NCBI GenBank assembly: GCA_029204225.1
Contig: CM055095.1
Location: forward strand, 21,557,252-21,621,251
DNA length: 64,000 nucleotides
Source of the DNA: Diphasiastrum complanatum
Taxonomy: Eukaryota > Streptophyta > Lycopodiopsida > Lycopodiales > Lycopodiaceae
Direction: 5' to 3'
In this document: positions 1 to 10,270 of the stretch, in pieces
How the letters are laid out: every line of letters begins with the position of its first letter
How positions within the stretch are numbered: the first letter of the stretch is position 1
Notes under the pieces: model-generated
Database searches by the model: none
What the model was told of the DNA's origin: nothing
Seen by the model: the letters and a program-made list of their open reading frames with translations, nothing else
Translations under genes and position numbers: made by a program

Positions 1-1180
1 CTATCAGTGACTAACAACAATGTATATCTCCCCTTATTTGATTGTGGTGAAGGCTTATTAAAACCAAAAGCGCCAATAGATGTAAAAGGGATCACATGAT
101 TTTGTTTGAGCTTTGTAAACAAAAATTAGCTACAATTTGGTCCATTTGCAATAATGAGACGAAAACATTACCATAAACAAAATTCAACTTCAGCTAGCAT
201 ACATGACGCATTTGTGATCAACTTCGCTTTTTTATTTGAAGACAAAAATCAACGTCCTCTCATCCAGAATACATTTATGAATTACGAAAAAAAAATATAA
301 CAATTCTCTATTCCTTAAGCATAAAGATAGTGGAAATTGGATTTCAGACGGAATTCACAACTTGACTTGACTGTGAAGTTGACCAGCGAAAAACTGATGA
401 AATAATCGGTTTTATAAGCTAAATATAGGGCCAAATTTTTTCCAACATCAATTCATAGAGCTACATAAATTCCGTCCTTTGAAGAGCTTTTTTGGATCAA
501 CTCTTCCTTGACCAGCCACTTGATATGCGACTTGTGTTCTCGTTGTCAGATGACGCAAACTGGACTTCAAAATGATTATAAAGTATTGGATTTATCTCCT
601 TTACTCTCCTAAATCCTACGTTAATCTATCTCCATTCATGTTGTTCCATTTTTTACTCATGTTGTCGCACAGTTGCATATTTACATGTAAAATAAGACAA
701 ACGAATAAAACGCGACTATCTACATAAATACAAGTATATTTCCACAGGTGAAAAAGGCAAAAAACATGACACTGTGTTTTTACATGTGATTTGCAGGCCA
801 AAAAGACGACACTGCCCTACAAATGCAATAGGTGCCCTTATAGAAAAGCAAAGGCACCTTGGTGCGTACAAAGAAGAAAAGCCTATATAAATTGCTTTTG
901 CTAATGGATGATGATTTTGTTTCATTAGCATCATTCTAAATACTTATGGAGGAGCTAAACAACAATCTGTGTGCTATATTTATCTGATTCTCAAAAGGAA
1001 GCACAATTTTTGATTCATGAAAAGAATTTTTTTCAAAAACGCTACTGTGTTGCATACGTAAATCAGAACCTAATTGCACCAAACATCTAAACAAAAGTTT
1101 TCTTAGCAAAGTTCACAGAAAGGAAACTACATATTTGTGCGTATTTCTACATAAATCATAGAACAAAATTTGCAACTCAC
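1..1180. other. Intergenic, AT-rich
   Basis: I see no gene, RNA or clear repeat here. The short open frames have no recognisable protein content and the DNA is AT-rich with scattered homopolymer runs. It lies downstream of the AHA1-like pseudogene. Confidence 0.6.
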
Positions 1181-2040
1181 AGTGGAATATTGGCCATCAT
1201 TCTAGCTGCTGGATCTCCATTTCTGAACTATCAGTTTATTTTTCTATAGCTGTTGGTTTACTCCTTTCATAGCTTCATCAAAGACTGAAAAGATTCCACC
1301 AGCCTCTTTGCTAATCTGGGCATTGCTCTGAGTGAAACCTTTCCATCTTTCGTCCAGTAGAGTGGAATAAATATCTTGTGGCCTACAATGAAACCTTTCA
1401 ACCAAGGAAATGGTCTTGAAGCCCTCCTTCACCTGAGTTTTTGACTTGGTTGGAGCAGACTGCTTAGATCCAACACCCTTAACATCCTTATCCAAAACTT
1501 TACCAACTTTTCCTTCTGATTCTTTTGAAACCTATTTTCCTGCAAGTTCCTCTTTGGTTGGCCCTCCAACAGCCATATCTGTCACATACCTTCCCACCCG
1601 CTCCAGCACAATCGGCTTTCCTTTTGCAAGAAAAGCCTCTCTTAGCCTCTGTCCTATCGGTGACTCATCAAGAATGTTGACTCTAAGCTCCGGCTCTTCA
1701 TCAACATTTTCATTCGCTTGTAGAGTAATTCCACTGTTCCTTCCACCTGTGCCAAGATATTGCCACTTCCATTCTTTGCCTCCCTTGACCAGTTCAACAC
1801 CACTTTTATCTCATATCCGAGGATAATCTTGCCCTTCCTAATGTTCACATATGCCTCTCCGGTCACACTCTCAAGATTCTTAGTAGTAATGTACGACCCT
1901 CCCTCACCGTTGAGGATCTTGACATTTTCAAGAAGCTCTCCAAGACGCTTGCGAGTCCATTCTAAACAATCTTTTTCAGCCCAATGCCAGTTGTGTACGT
2001 TGGCACCATCACTCCTATCTTGGATGATCGGATGGTGGTG
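1181..2040 (-). pseudogene. AHA1-like (activator of Hsp90 ATPase) pseudogene
   Basis: AHA1 proteins are cytosolic co-chaperones that bind Hsp90 and stimulate its ATPase. Read on the minus strand, the copy starts with the N-terminal AHSA1 domain, including GANVHNWHWAEKDCLEW and GEAYVNIRKGKI. After a linker it enters the C-terminal SRPBCC-type domain (ISLVERFHC, RWKGFTQSNA). It is broken: a single-base frameshift lies near 1,695, just before a NILDESPIGQRLREAF segment, an in-frame TAG falls near 1,531, and two more stops lie near 1,244 and 1,210. Homology stops at about 1,181, where GTGAGT could be an old splice donor. Both domains are read without an intron, so this may be a processed copy, but I cannot confirm the parent's intron pattern. 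Homology before about 2,040 is lost, so the first residues are missing. Confidence 0.85.
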
Positions 2041-2888
2041 ATGATGGACCTTCATCAAGTCAAAAGCCAAGGAGAACATCAACGTTCCAGAGGTGCAATG
2101 CAACACAAACAATTGAATGATCCTCAACCATGTGAAATGAATGGCATTGTAACCGATCAGCTTGTTGTTCGTTGTGATCTTGCACAGAAGATATACTGGT
2201 AAGAATTAGGCTTCCGATCAATGATCTTTGCATACATATGCTGATTTGAATAGGATTTGCTCTTCCTTTCTATAAGAATCTGCCCAAAAAATTGAAGAAA
2301 AATGGAAGAGAGAAAGTTCCTGAAAGTTCTAGAAAGAAAGATAGGAGGTCGCATCAAATGAAACCGCAATCCATCGTATGCTTCTGTGAGGCAAGTTACG
2401 TACCTAAACAAAACCAATTGGTCCAACCTTCAAGCCTTCGCAACGATAACCAACAAATGGCTTGATTCCAAGGCAAAACACATCCAAAGATACATCAAGA
2501 GCAAAGCAGAATTAACAATAAGAAGCAGAAGAGCCGCAATCTTCACCACCACGAACCAAACCAAAGCCATAAATACAATATGCCTTTCTGAATGAAATCG
2601 ATGCATAGAAAAAAACTCACCTTTCCGCAACAAAAGGCCTTCGATCAACCACAGCAAAAGGCAAAGCGAGTGAGCAAGCAAGAGCAAGAGAGAGAGAGCG
2701 AGAGGGGGACAAATTTTTTTTGAAATGTACGTGTGCGTGCGCGCGCGTGCGCCCAACAGAAAAAAAAAAGGACTGTATGTGGTTTTTCTGACCATTTTCT
2801 TTCAAACGTTTTTTTAGCTCTTTTCTTTGCAAATGAGTGACCTTTTTTGTGAGCAGAGCGTGACATTTTCAGCAGCACACGTGGAAAA
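2041..2888. other. Intergenic with purine and GC-alternating tracts
   Basis: I support no gene here. A GA-rich purine tract at about 2,687-2,710 is followed by a short alternating purine-pyrimidine run (gtgcgtgcgcgcgcgtgcg) near 2,733, a Z-DNA-prone composition. The reading frames across it are low complexity. Confidence 0.5.
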
Positions 2889-3375
2889 TCATCTATTATG
2901 AGAGCATCCTGCAATAGGAAATATGTTAGCAATAAAGGATGATGCAAAAGGAGGGTCAGCAACAGAAACTTCCTCATCATCTAGGATCTGAACTAATAGA
3001 AAAAGTACGAAATCACTCTGATATTCAACCAATCGACATTTCTTGTTGCAATAAGGACATAGTGAACTGCTTCTGAAAAGATCAAACAATTTGGTAAACA
3101 TTCTATCCAGTCTATGTCTGAAAGCTGGGAAGAAATGAACAAGCTCAATATAATGCATGTACTGGAGTGAACCTATGGAGAAAACAAGCTTACTAAGTAT
3201 ATCTCTGAATCTAACATAATGTTCATAAAAAATGTCAGAATTTGGTTGTGCAGTCTTGAAAACATGTAGATATGGCCTGAATAGGCTGTGGAAGTAGTCT
3301 AGGTTTTCAGTAATCCCAAATCCACTAAGAAATGAACTCAAGCCTGAATCTCGTGAGGATCCTAAGGAAGAGGCC
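2889..3375 (-). pseudogene. Gene C copy 1 (C'), truncated H2B-like histone-fold candidate
   Basis: This is a degenerate paralogue of gene C at 13,846-15,326. Both share the block LDRMFTKL, then CP..NKKCR.V..QS.FV.FLL, about 60 residues later than a SxFLSxFG start segment. The predicted start, equivalent to the ATG of the other copy, is changed to ATC near 3,375, and the open frame extends back into the leader, so this is probably not functional. The shared block resembles the C-terminal half of the H2B fold ([21 protein letters not shown]), but the match is weak. The acidic and C-terminal parts found in the longer copy are absent. A TATA element with an upstream G-box lies at about 3,604-3,630. 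It is transcribed away from gene A copy 1 through a shared spacer. Confidence 0.6.
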
Positions 3376-4198
3376 GTGGAAGTAAAGTGAATATCGCGCT
3401 TGTGCGCCAGGAAGAACAGAAACAAAACTACTATATCAAGATGGCGCACAAGAGGGATATATACGACAGGCAATACCGAATATCGCACTTGTGTGCAAGT
3501 AGGTGTCGTTGAAAGCAAACGGACAACAATGCACGCGCACAAGGGTGACATGCTGTGAATTTCGATAACGAAAAAGGTAAAAAAATTAATCGGTTCTCGT
3601 GCCATTTATACTACATTTTTGCACGTGTGGTCAACGGTCAATGGACACATGTCTACTTTTGATTCAACTTCAGGCACTGGCACACCTGGACACATGTGAA
3701 ATGACACTTGGACATGTGTCGCATGTTCATTTGTTTGCTCGACAACATGTGTCGCTCTCACATTTGGTCATACGAATCCCACACGTGTAAAGTCACAAGG
3801 TGACACATGTCACTCTCTCATTTGTCCGTACAACTCCCACGTGTGATAGGACGTCCTTTCGCACGTGCAAACCGCGATATAAAATCACAAACTTCGATGA
3901 ATTTTTTTCACTTTTTTTTTCGCTCCGCATATCACACTTGTGCGCGTCCTTCACAATCCAAAATTCCACCTACAGCCTTCCGTGTGCACAAGTCCGATAC
4001 ATCTGCCTACGTGTCCCCCCCGTATCGCACTTTTGCATCTTTATTCAAAACTAATTGCTCTCTCTTATATTCAACTCCCACAGATCCGATATAACGTACA
4101 TTCTGTTCATACATATCGGTCCTCTATGAGATCTTTATCATCCTTCCCTGCTCATCCTCGCCGTCACGCACAAGTCCGCTATTGCATAGTACACATCC
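3376..4198. promoter_or_regulatory. Divergent promoter between C' and A' (module copy 1)
   Basis: The spacer separates two divergent genes. Each side has the same core layout. For C' (minus) a CACACGTGCAAAA element is followed by TATAAAT at 3,604-3,630. For A' (plus) CGCACGTGCAAA is followed by ATATAAAA at 3,861-3,884. Between them are many ACACGTGT or ACACATGT words, which are G-box-like. Both leaders also repeat a short word such as ATATCGCRCTTGTGCGC or its reverse (for example near 3,392, 3,478, 3,930, 3,983 and 4,021). The promoter role is inferred from position and from conservation with 12,380-13,845. Confidence 0.65.
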
Positions 4199-4995
4199 AT
4201 GGATAGGAGAAAGCAGACAAGGAGGGACTTCTTCTCTCCTGGCTCATCCTCAGCCCCTGCGGTTGTCATTTCACCTCCTGCTAGACCTAGAATGCGCAAC
4301 CGCAGCAGGTGGATCTCTGAGATACGCAAGTATCAGAGATCAATTGCTCTGTTGATCCCAAGAGCTCCATTCTATCGTGATGTCCGAAACATAACAAGAA
4401 ATGATCTTGGACTGCTGGTCAAATTTACACCCAATGCTCTTCAGTGCCTTTAGGAGGCTGCTGAAGACTACCTTAGCCTTTTTTTTGAAGATTCATTTTT
4501 GCTTGCCATCCATTCCAAGAGAGTCGCCATAATGCCCAAGGATTTTCAGCTCCTGATGAGAATGAGGGAGAGGTTCTGCGGGTTACACGTATCTCAACCT
4601 GCTGCTCCCAGACCAACTCCTCTAGATAGGACTGATCTTCCTACGAAGCGTCCTAGGAAGCAGACAACCCCCAAGAGAGCTCCAAAGAAAGTAAAGAGGG
4701 TAGACACCACAGATTCTGTGAGATCTGACCCGGAATCAGTTGTAGATGATGCTGTTGTTGATAATGTTGTAAATATAGCTACATCTGTTTTGGATACCCC
4801 TTTAATTACTGTAGATACTACACATCCACCTCCTCCTCCTCCTCCTCCAAATTTTTATACATATATAGATTCGGATGATTATCTTAAATTTGAGAAAGAC
4901 ATATCCGATGCTATAGATACAATTGGTACTACTTTTTATTTTAGACTAGATGAACTTGATTTTAGTAATTTTAGAGGTCTAGATTGGAGTATCAA
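4199..4995 (+). pseudogene. Gene A copy 1 (A'), N-terminal part: histone H3-like domain plus linker
   Basis: The frame begins MDRRKQTRRD, which follows the H3 tail start (MARTKQTARK), and then has an H3 fold: EIRKYQRS for the alpha-N helix, LLIPRAPFYRDVR for alpha-1, [21 protein letters not shown] for the end of alpha-2, loop 2 and the start of alpha-3. Loop 1 is one residue longer than in canonical H3. A TAG at 4,451-4,453 replaces the Gln codon expected from LQEA in H3, and the same frame continues open after it. The fold is followed by a Lys/Arg/Pro-rich linker ([16 protein letters not shown]), an acidic stretch and a proline run. Gene homology stops near 4,995, where copia gag sequence in reverse orientation begins. 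The missing rest of the gene is found in reverse orientation at 27,910-28,871 (see findings). Confidence 0.85.
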
Positions 4996-5842
4996 GATGG
5001 ACTCCATCCTCAACTTCCATATTGAATAATTGGAAGTAGACAATCTCTCACTTGGTTGCAACAAGTATGAACTCATTGAAGTCATGTAAAGTGGAGATAA
5101 ATAAAAGTGATGAACAAAAAATGTTGCTTCTCTCTCACTATAGGATCCAATAATGGTGTGCTACCATCGCCTATGCAAGATCTTGCAACAAACTGTGAGA
5201 TGATTCTCACTAGCTATCTCAATCTCTCCAAAACTAGATCTACTTCACATCAAATGATGGAGTATGGGCAAAGTTAGAATCAAACACTCTTAGCACATGT
5301 GAAATACACTAATAAACCAAATTTGACACAAATACAATGATATTGCATGAAACAAAATGGCTAAGATCTCAAAATCGTGCCTAGATCACATATAGATGAG
5401 ATTGGTAAGCATTCAACTGTGATTTTGGATCAAACAAGCAATCTTTTGACCAAACCAAATGTGTCCACCCAGATCTAGGTGCCCTACCTAACCCTCTTCA
5501 AAAGCTTATAACTTTTGATTGGCTCAACCAAATGGAATGAAACTGATTGCATCAGAAACTAGACAAAAATAGCTTCAAAACAAGCTATCTAGCAAGATTT
5601 TTGGATCAAACATGAAAGAGAACTCCCAAACTGAAATTGGATGTTCCTCACACGTGTCTGAGCTTTTGATTCCATACAGTACCAGGTCAGACCCAATCAA
5701 TGTCCTTTTGATCTCTTTTGATCCAAAATTGAACAAGATAGCTAGGAAAATGGGCCTTGACAATTTCTAGCTCAAGATTGATGAATAGTTTTCACTCAAA
5801 TGGATCAAAATGCATGGTAACCTTAGGTAGGCTCTGATACCA
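4992..5842 (-). mobile_element. Copia-1, 5' internal part: primer site, leader and start of gag
   Basis: On the minus strand the sequence runs from the LTR end through a primer binding site at 5,830-5,842 (TGGTATCAGAGCC, complementary to the 3' end of initiator tRNA-Met), then an untranslated leader. A gag start codon is at 5,085, and its N-terminus contains [16 protein letters not shown], a typical copia gag opening. Gag breaks off at about 4,992. The continuation is at 28,872 on the plus strand. The open frames on the plus strand here are not genes. Confidence 0.85.
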
Positions 5843-6662
5843 TGTTGAATTACACACGTGTGGATTGTCCACTACATGTACTTGTGATCTCCTAAGGTGT
5901 GTAGATGCACCAAGATCAAGACAAGATTGAGATTCAAGATCTATCTTTGATTCTATGGCAAAAACACACTACTACATGCATTCAATCACTTCCAACTCTC
6001 ACTCACACGTGTGGGAAGTGTTCCAAAAGTATTCTAAGTAAAAACAAGTTGCTCTCCTTGGGTAGAGAGAGAAAAACCATCATGAACTCTCGGGTAGAGA
6101 GAGAAAGCTAGAAATTCAATGACACTCAAAATCCACTCAATCTCAAAATCAATTAGATCCAAAAGGAGGAGTACAATGATACTAATAGATTCATGAGCTA
6201 CCACTATGCTTAACTATGATTGGATCACACTTTGCCACCTCTTAATCCTATTGGACCATTGATCCATGCACCTCTAAATTCTATTGGACTATATTCAAGC
6301 ACACCTCAATTTTCTATTGGACCTCACAAGGTTCCACCTCTAAATCCTATTGGACCTCTTAAGCTTCATCAAACAAAAGCATAACACTTGTCTACACTCT
6401 AATTGGCACAAGTTTGGCTCTATTTTGGCTCAATATTGGCATTACAAGTGGAAATGGATAATTTGCCATCTATGCCAAATTTGACCCTATCAACATCCTA
6501 CACCTAAATGCTTGACTATGAAATTCTATGAGACCCCTATATCAAACATTTTGATTTACTTTACAATTCTCCACACGTGGGAACATCCTCCACACATGTG
6601 AGATTCACTTACAAACTTCTATCATAAAAAATACCAAGCTAGATTTTTGCCAATTTCTCACA
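5843..6662 (-). repeat. Copia-1 5' LTR (inverted), 820 bp
   Basis: On the minus strand it starts TGTGAGAAATTG and ends AATTCAACA, next to the tRNA-Met primer site. It matches the 820-bp LTR at 31,470-32,289 with only a few differences seen by eye, so the insertion is young. The flank outside its TG end reads TTTCA, the same five bases that follow the other LTR. Confidence 0.9.
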
Positions 6663-7630
<968 letters not shown>

Positions 7631-8185
7631 GTACCAGAGATCTGTTTCTGAAAAGTAAAAATGTAAGAGCAAAGGTCGAAATGCACCTTGGAATAAGAGA
7701 TGGTATACTGCCTTAAACAGATCCACATATTCCGAGGTCTGTTTCAACCTCCACTGATTCTCACCCATTATCAATAAATATCAATAAAAGTAGAGATTTG
7801 TTTCTAAAATGTGTGGATTTATTTTTATAAATCCTAATGTAAAATAAAATTGAATGTATTCCTACACTACAAAATGTGCATCTACAGTAAAAAATAGAAG
7901 ACAAACATTTATGTAAAAAATTATAAGCAAAGGTATATAAGCATTTATGAGCTGGTAACAATCTAGCATATAATCTGTTTATGAATTGTAAAAATGTATG
8001 AGCAGAGGTCGGAACGGACCTTGGACTAAGAGATGATATATTGTCTTAAACAGACCCACATATTCCGAGGTCTGTTCCAACCATGTGTAGATCTATTTTC
8101 ATAAATCCTAATGTAAATAAAATTGAATGTAGTCTTACACTACATAATGTGGATCTACAGCAAAAAAATAGGAGACAAACTGTTA
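7631..8185. repeat. Local tandem duplication
   Basis: Two diverged copies, about 7,665-7,910 and 8,000-8,180, share gagcaaaggtcg-like text, cacatattccgaggtctg, ataaatcctaatgtaa and a block ending ctacagtaaaaaatag. Words such as ggtcggaacggacc are related to the 14-bp inverted repeat at 18,679-18,748, so this may belong to the same family of small elements. No coding content is seen. Confidence 0.6.
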
Positions 8186-8396
8186 CAAAACCGTACAAGT
8201 ACCTGGAACTGCTACTAGTTGTCATTAGAGAAACTTAGAGCCCGACGAGAGCCTTTGAAAAAGATGTTTTTTTATTTTTTTTTCTTATTTTTGTTGGCAT
8301 GTGGACCAATTGAAACCTTAGCTTCGGGGTTCTATGTAATGTAGAATTTTCCAAATATATATAAAATAAAAACTTTTTAAATATATTGTTGTTTCG

Positions 8397-8460
8397 TCGG
8401 ACAGCATGTGGAAATGCTATTGGTTGATGAGGCCTGCCCTTCCAGCTCATCACTGTCCGA
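8397..8460 (+). promoter_or_regulatory. Inverted-repeat promoter element upstream of gene B
   Basis: TCGGACAG at 8,397-8,404 and CTGTCCGA at 8,453-8,460 form an inverted repeat around ATTGGTT (a reverse CCAAT box). The same arrangement lies at 26,088-26,131 upstream of the other gene B copy, and little nearby sequence is conserved. It is about 240 bp from the start codon. A protein-binding site is inferred. Confidence 0.5.
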
Positions 8461-8702
8461 AGAGACCCAAAAATATTGAAAATGAATATGACAGATGGTT
8501 GAGAAGAGAAAATCGATGTACCATTAATGTATATGCATTGTCAAACCATGGTTAACAGGGATAACCAGAGTTAATTTGTGGTGCCAAATAGATCAGTGTT
8601 TCAAATTTTTGCCAACACTTTTTCTCAGATTCATGGCTTTTTGTCTACGCAAATTTTCAGATTCATAGTTCATTGTTTCAGATTTTTGCATGCAAATTAC
8701 GA

Positions 8703-10180
8703 ATGGCGCCATCAAGGAAGTCGTGCTCCTCAATCGACTCTGTGCTTCTATTCAACGAGACAGATAATAATGGATTATGGGTGCCAAGAAAATATTCAAA
8801 AAACTCCTGGGTTTTGATACATCCATCATCAAGAGGAGCATTTCAAAAAAGAAAAAAGGTGAAAACTATCATTTCGATCTTATTGGAAGGCCAAAATTTT
8901 GGATTTCAGAACATCATCAAGAGGAAAATCTATTTTTGAAATTCTAGTCCAACATGTATATATGCATTCAGAGATAAATGTGCAAAGATTCAACCATCAG
9001 GATCACAAAAAAAACAACTGTGAGTATTGATATTTTTGATACTTTGATTTTTGTCATTCATAAATATCTAATAGTAAACTTGCCAATCTGATCATTTTTC
9101 TCTTGCAGATTTATATCCATCCAACATAAATGAATGAGAGCCGAGTGGATCTTTAGCAAGTGTGTTAGATGTTATTCACACTGATATTGGACAGCTGCAA
9201 TATCGAGGTAGAACTGCAAAAGATCTAGCTGATAGTGGAATCTTTTTTTATGAATCAATGTACATTCCTGATACAAAAGGAAATTTTGGACAAATAGTAC
9301 CAATTCCATTACCTAGTTTTGAAAGTGATGAATGGATTGCACCAGCTGCTACAGTTTCAGAATCATTTCGTTACAAGATATATAATGATGTAAAAAATTC
9401 ATTAAAAATGAGCACGAGATCGAAAACAGGCAGATTGAGTTGGTTTATTTCCTTGAATATATTTGTGAATTTCCTTTCAAGTGTCAATATTCACAAAACC
9501 CCAACGATGTTTGTATGCAAAAATTTAGCAGATAGTTTATTATCTGAACTTATGGATAAAGGCTGGGACAAAAGATCAGATGGAGAAATAGAATACAGAA
9601 TTAAAATGTCTTCCATGTGCTTCCATTATCAAATTGAAAAACAAATGTTAAGCTTATGCTTCCATTATCAAAGATGGAAAAAAAAATAAAGGTAAATGGG
9701 TGCCACTCGATCAAGACTTGGAAGCAAGTGGACATTCAAAACGAAAAAATATTGAAATTATATAAAATGATGTCGTTTTGACATGTGTTGAGCTGGAAGA
9801 AAATTGGAGTCTAAACTACATCCGGCGGGAACTATTGCTCCTACAAGATGATGTACTTTCGGACTTCAGATTCATTTTCAATGGTAAACTCGTAAGTAAC
9901 TGTAAACACTTGATCTTTTATGAATAGTTTCAATCAAAACTTTCTAATACAATTTTGTACTAATTCTAACTAACTTTGTATTAGCTTTATGCAGGTACAT
10001 AAAAGACATGAGCTCGAGATCAAATGCAAAGATATTGACGAAACAATCCAACTTATGGAAGAACACTCAGATTCACTATCAACAAACACATGCCAATCAT
10101 CATGTCTTTTTATCATTATAGAAAAATTGCATTCCATTATTAGACTATGGACACAAGCTGATTGTAAGAATCTATTGTGA
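8703..10180 (+). pseudogene. Gene B copy 2 (locus 8.7 kb), unknown protein, broken
   Basis: I do not recognise this protein. Comparison with the copy at 26,346-27,715 gives three exons: 8,703-9,019 (donor GTGAGT), 9,109-9,891 (acceptor TTGCAG, donor GTAAGT) and 9,995-10,180. The intron positions are the same in both copies. Shared segments are KNSWVLIHPSS in exon 1 and LQYRGR, FYESMYIP, PLPSFESDEW, SWFISLNIFV, FVCKNL and IEKQMLSL in exon 2. The predicted product is about 390 residues with no visible signal peptide or clear membrane span. Defects here are a frameshift within exon 1 near 8,860, TGA for a conserved Trp near 9,147, a frameshift in the A-run near 9,680 and a TAA near 9,762. It converges on gene A, whose stop is about 90 bp downstream. 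Confidence 0.7.
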
Positions 10181-10270
10181 TATCAATATAAAACAACCCA
10201 TAAACGGGTTGTTTACAAGTAAAATGATTGTATCTTTTTTTTTTATGTCTCTCTATTTACAAATAGATCT

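Noticed and set aside
1984-2202. Histidine-rich start of the AHA1-like frame (HHHHH)
   Set aside because: It comes from a short CAT/CAC repeat upstream of the conserved region and does not match the family's N-terminus.
4451-4453. Rescue of in-frame stops by U-to-C RNA editing
   Set aside because: Such editing is known in fern and hornwort organelles, but this is nuclear-type DNA and frameshifts accompany the stops.
4199-4700. Centromeric H3 (CENH3) identity
   Set aside because: Loop 1 is H3-length or one residue longer and the tail start is H3-like; nothing specific to CENH3 is visible, and the C-terminal extension is foreign to that family.
5830-5842. A possible tRNA-Met gene
   Set aside because: Only the 13-bp 3' acceptor complement is present, at the LTR edge, so it is a primer binding site.
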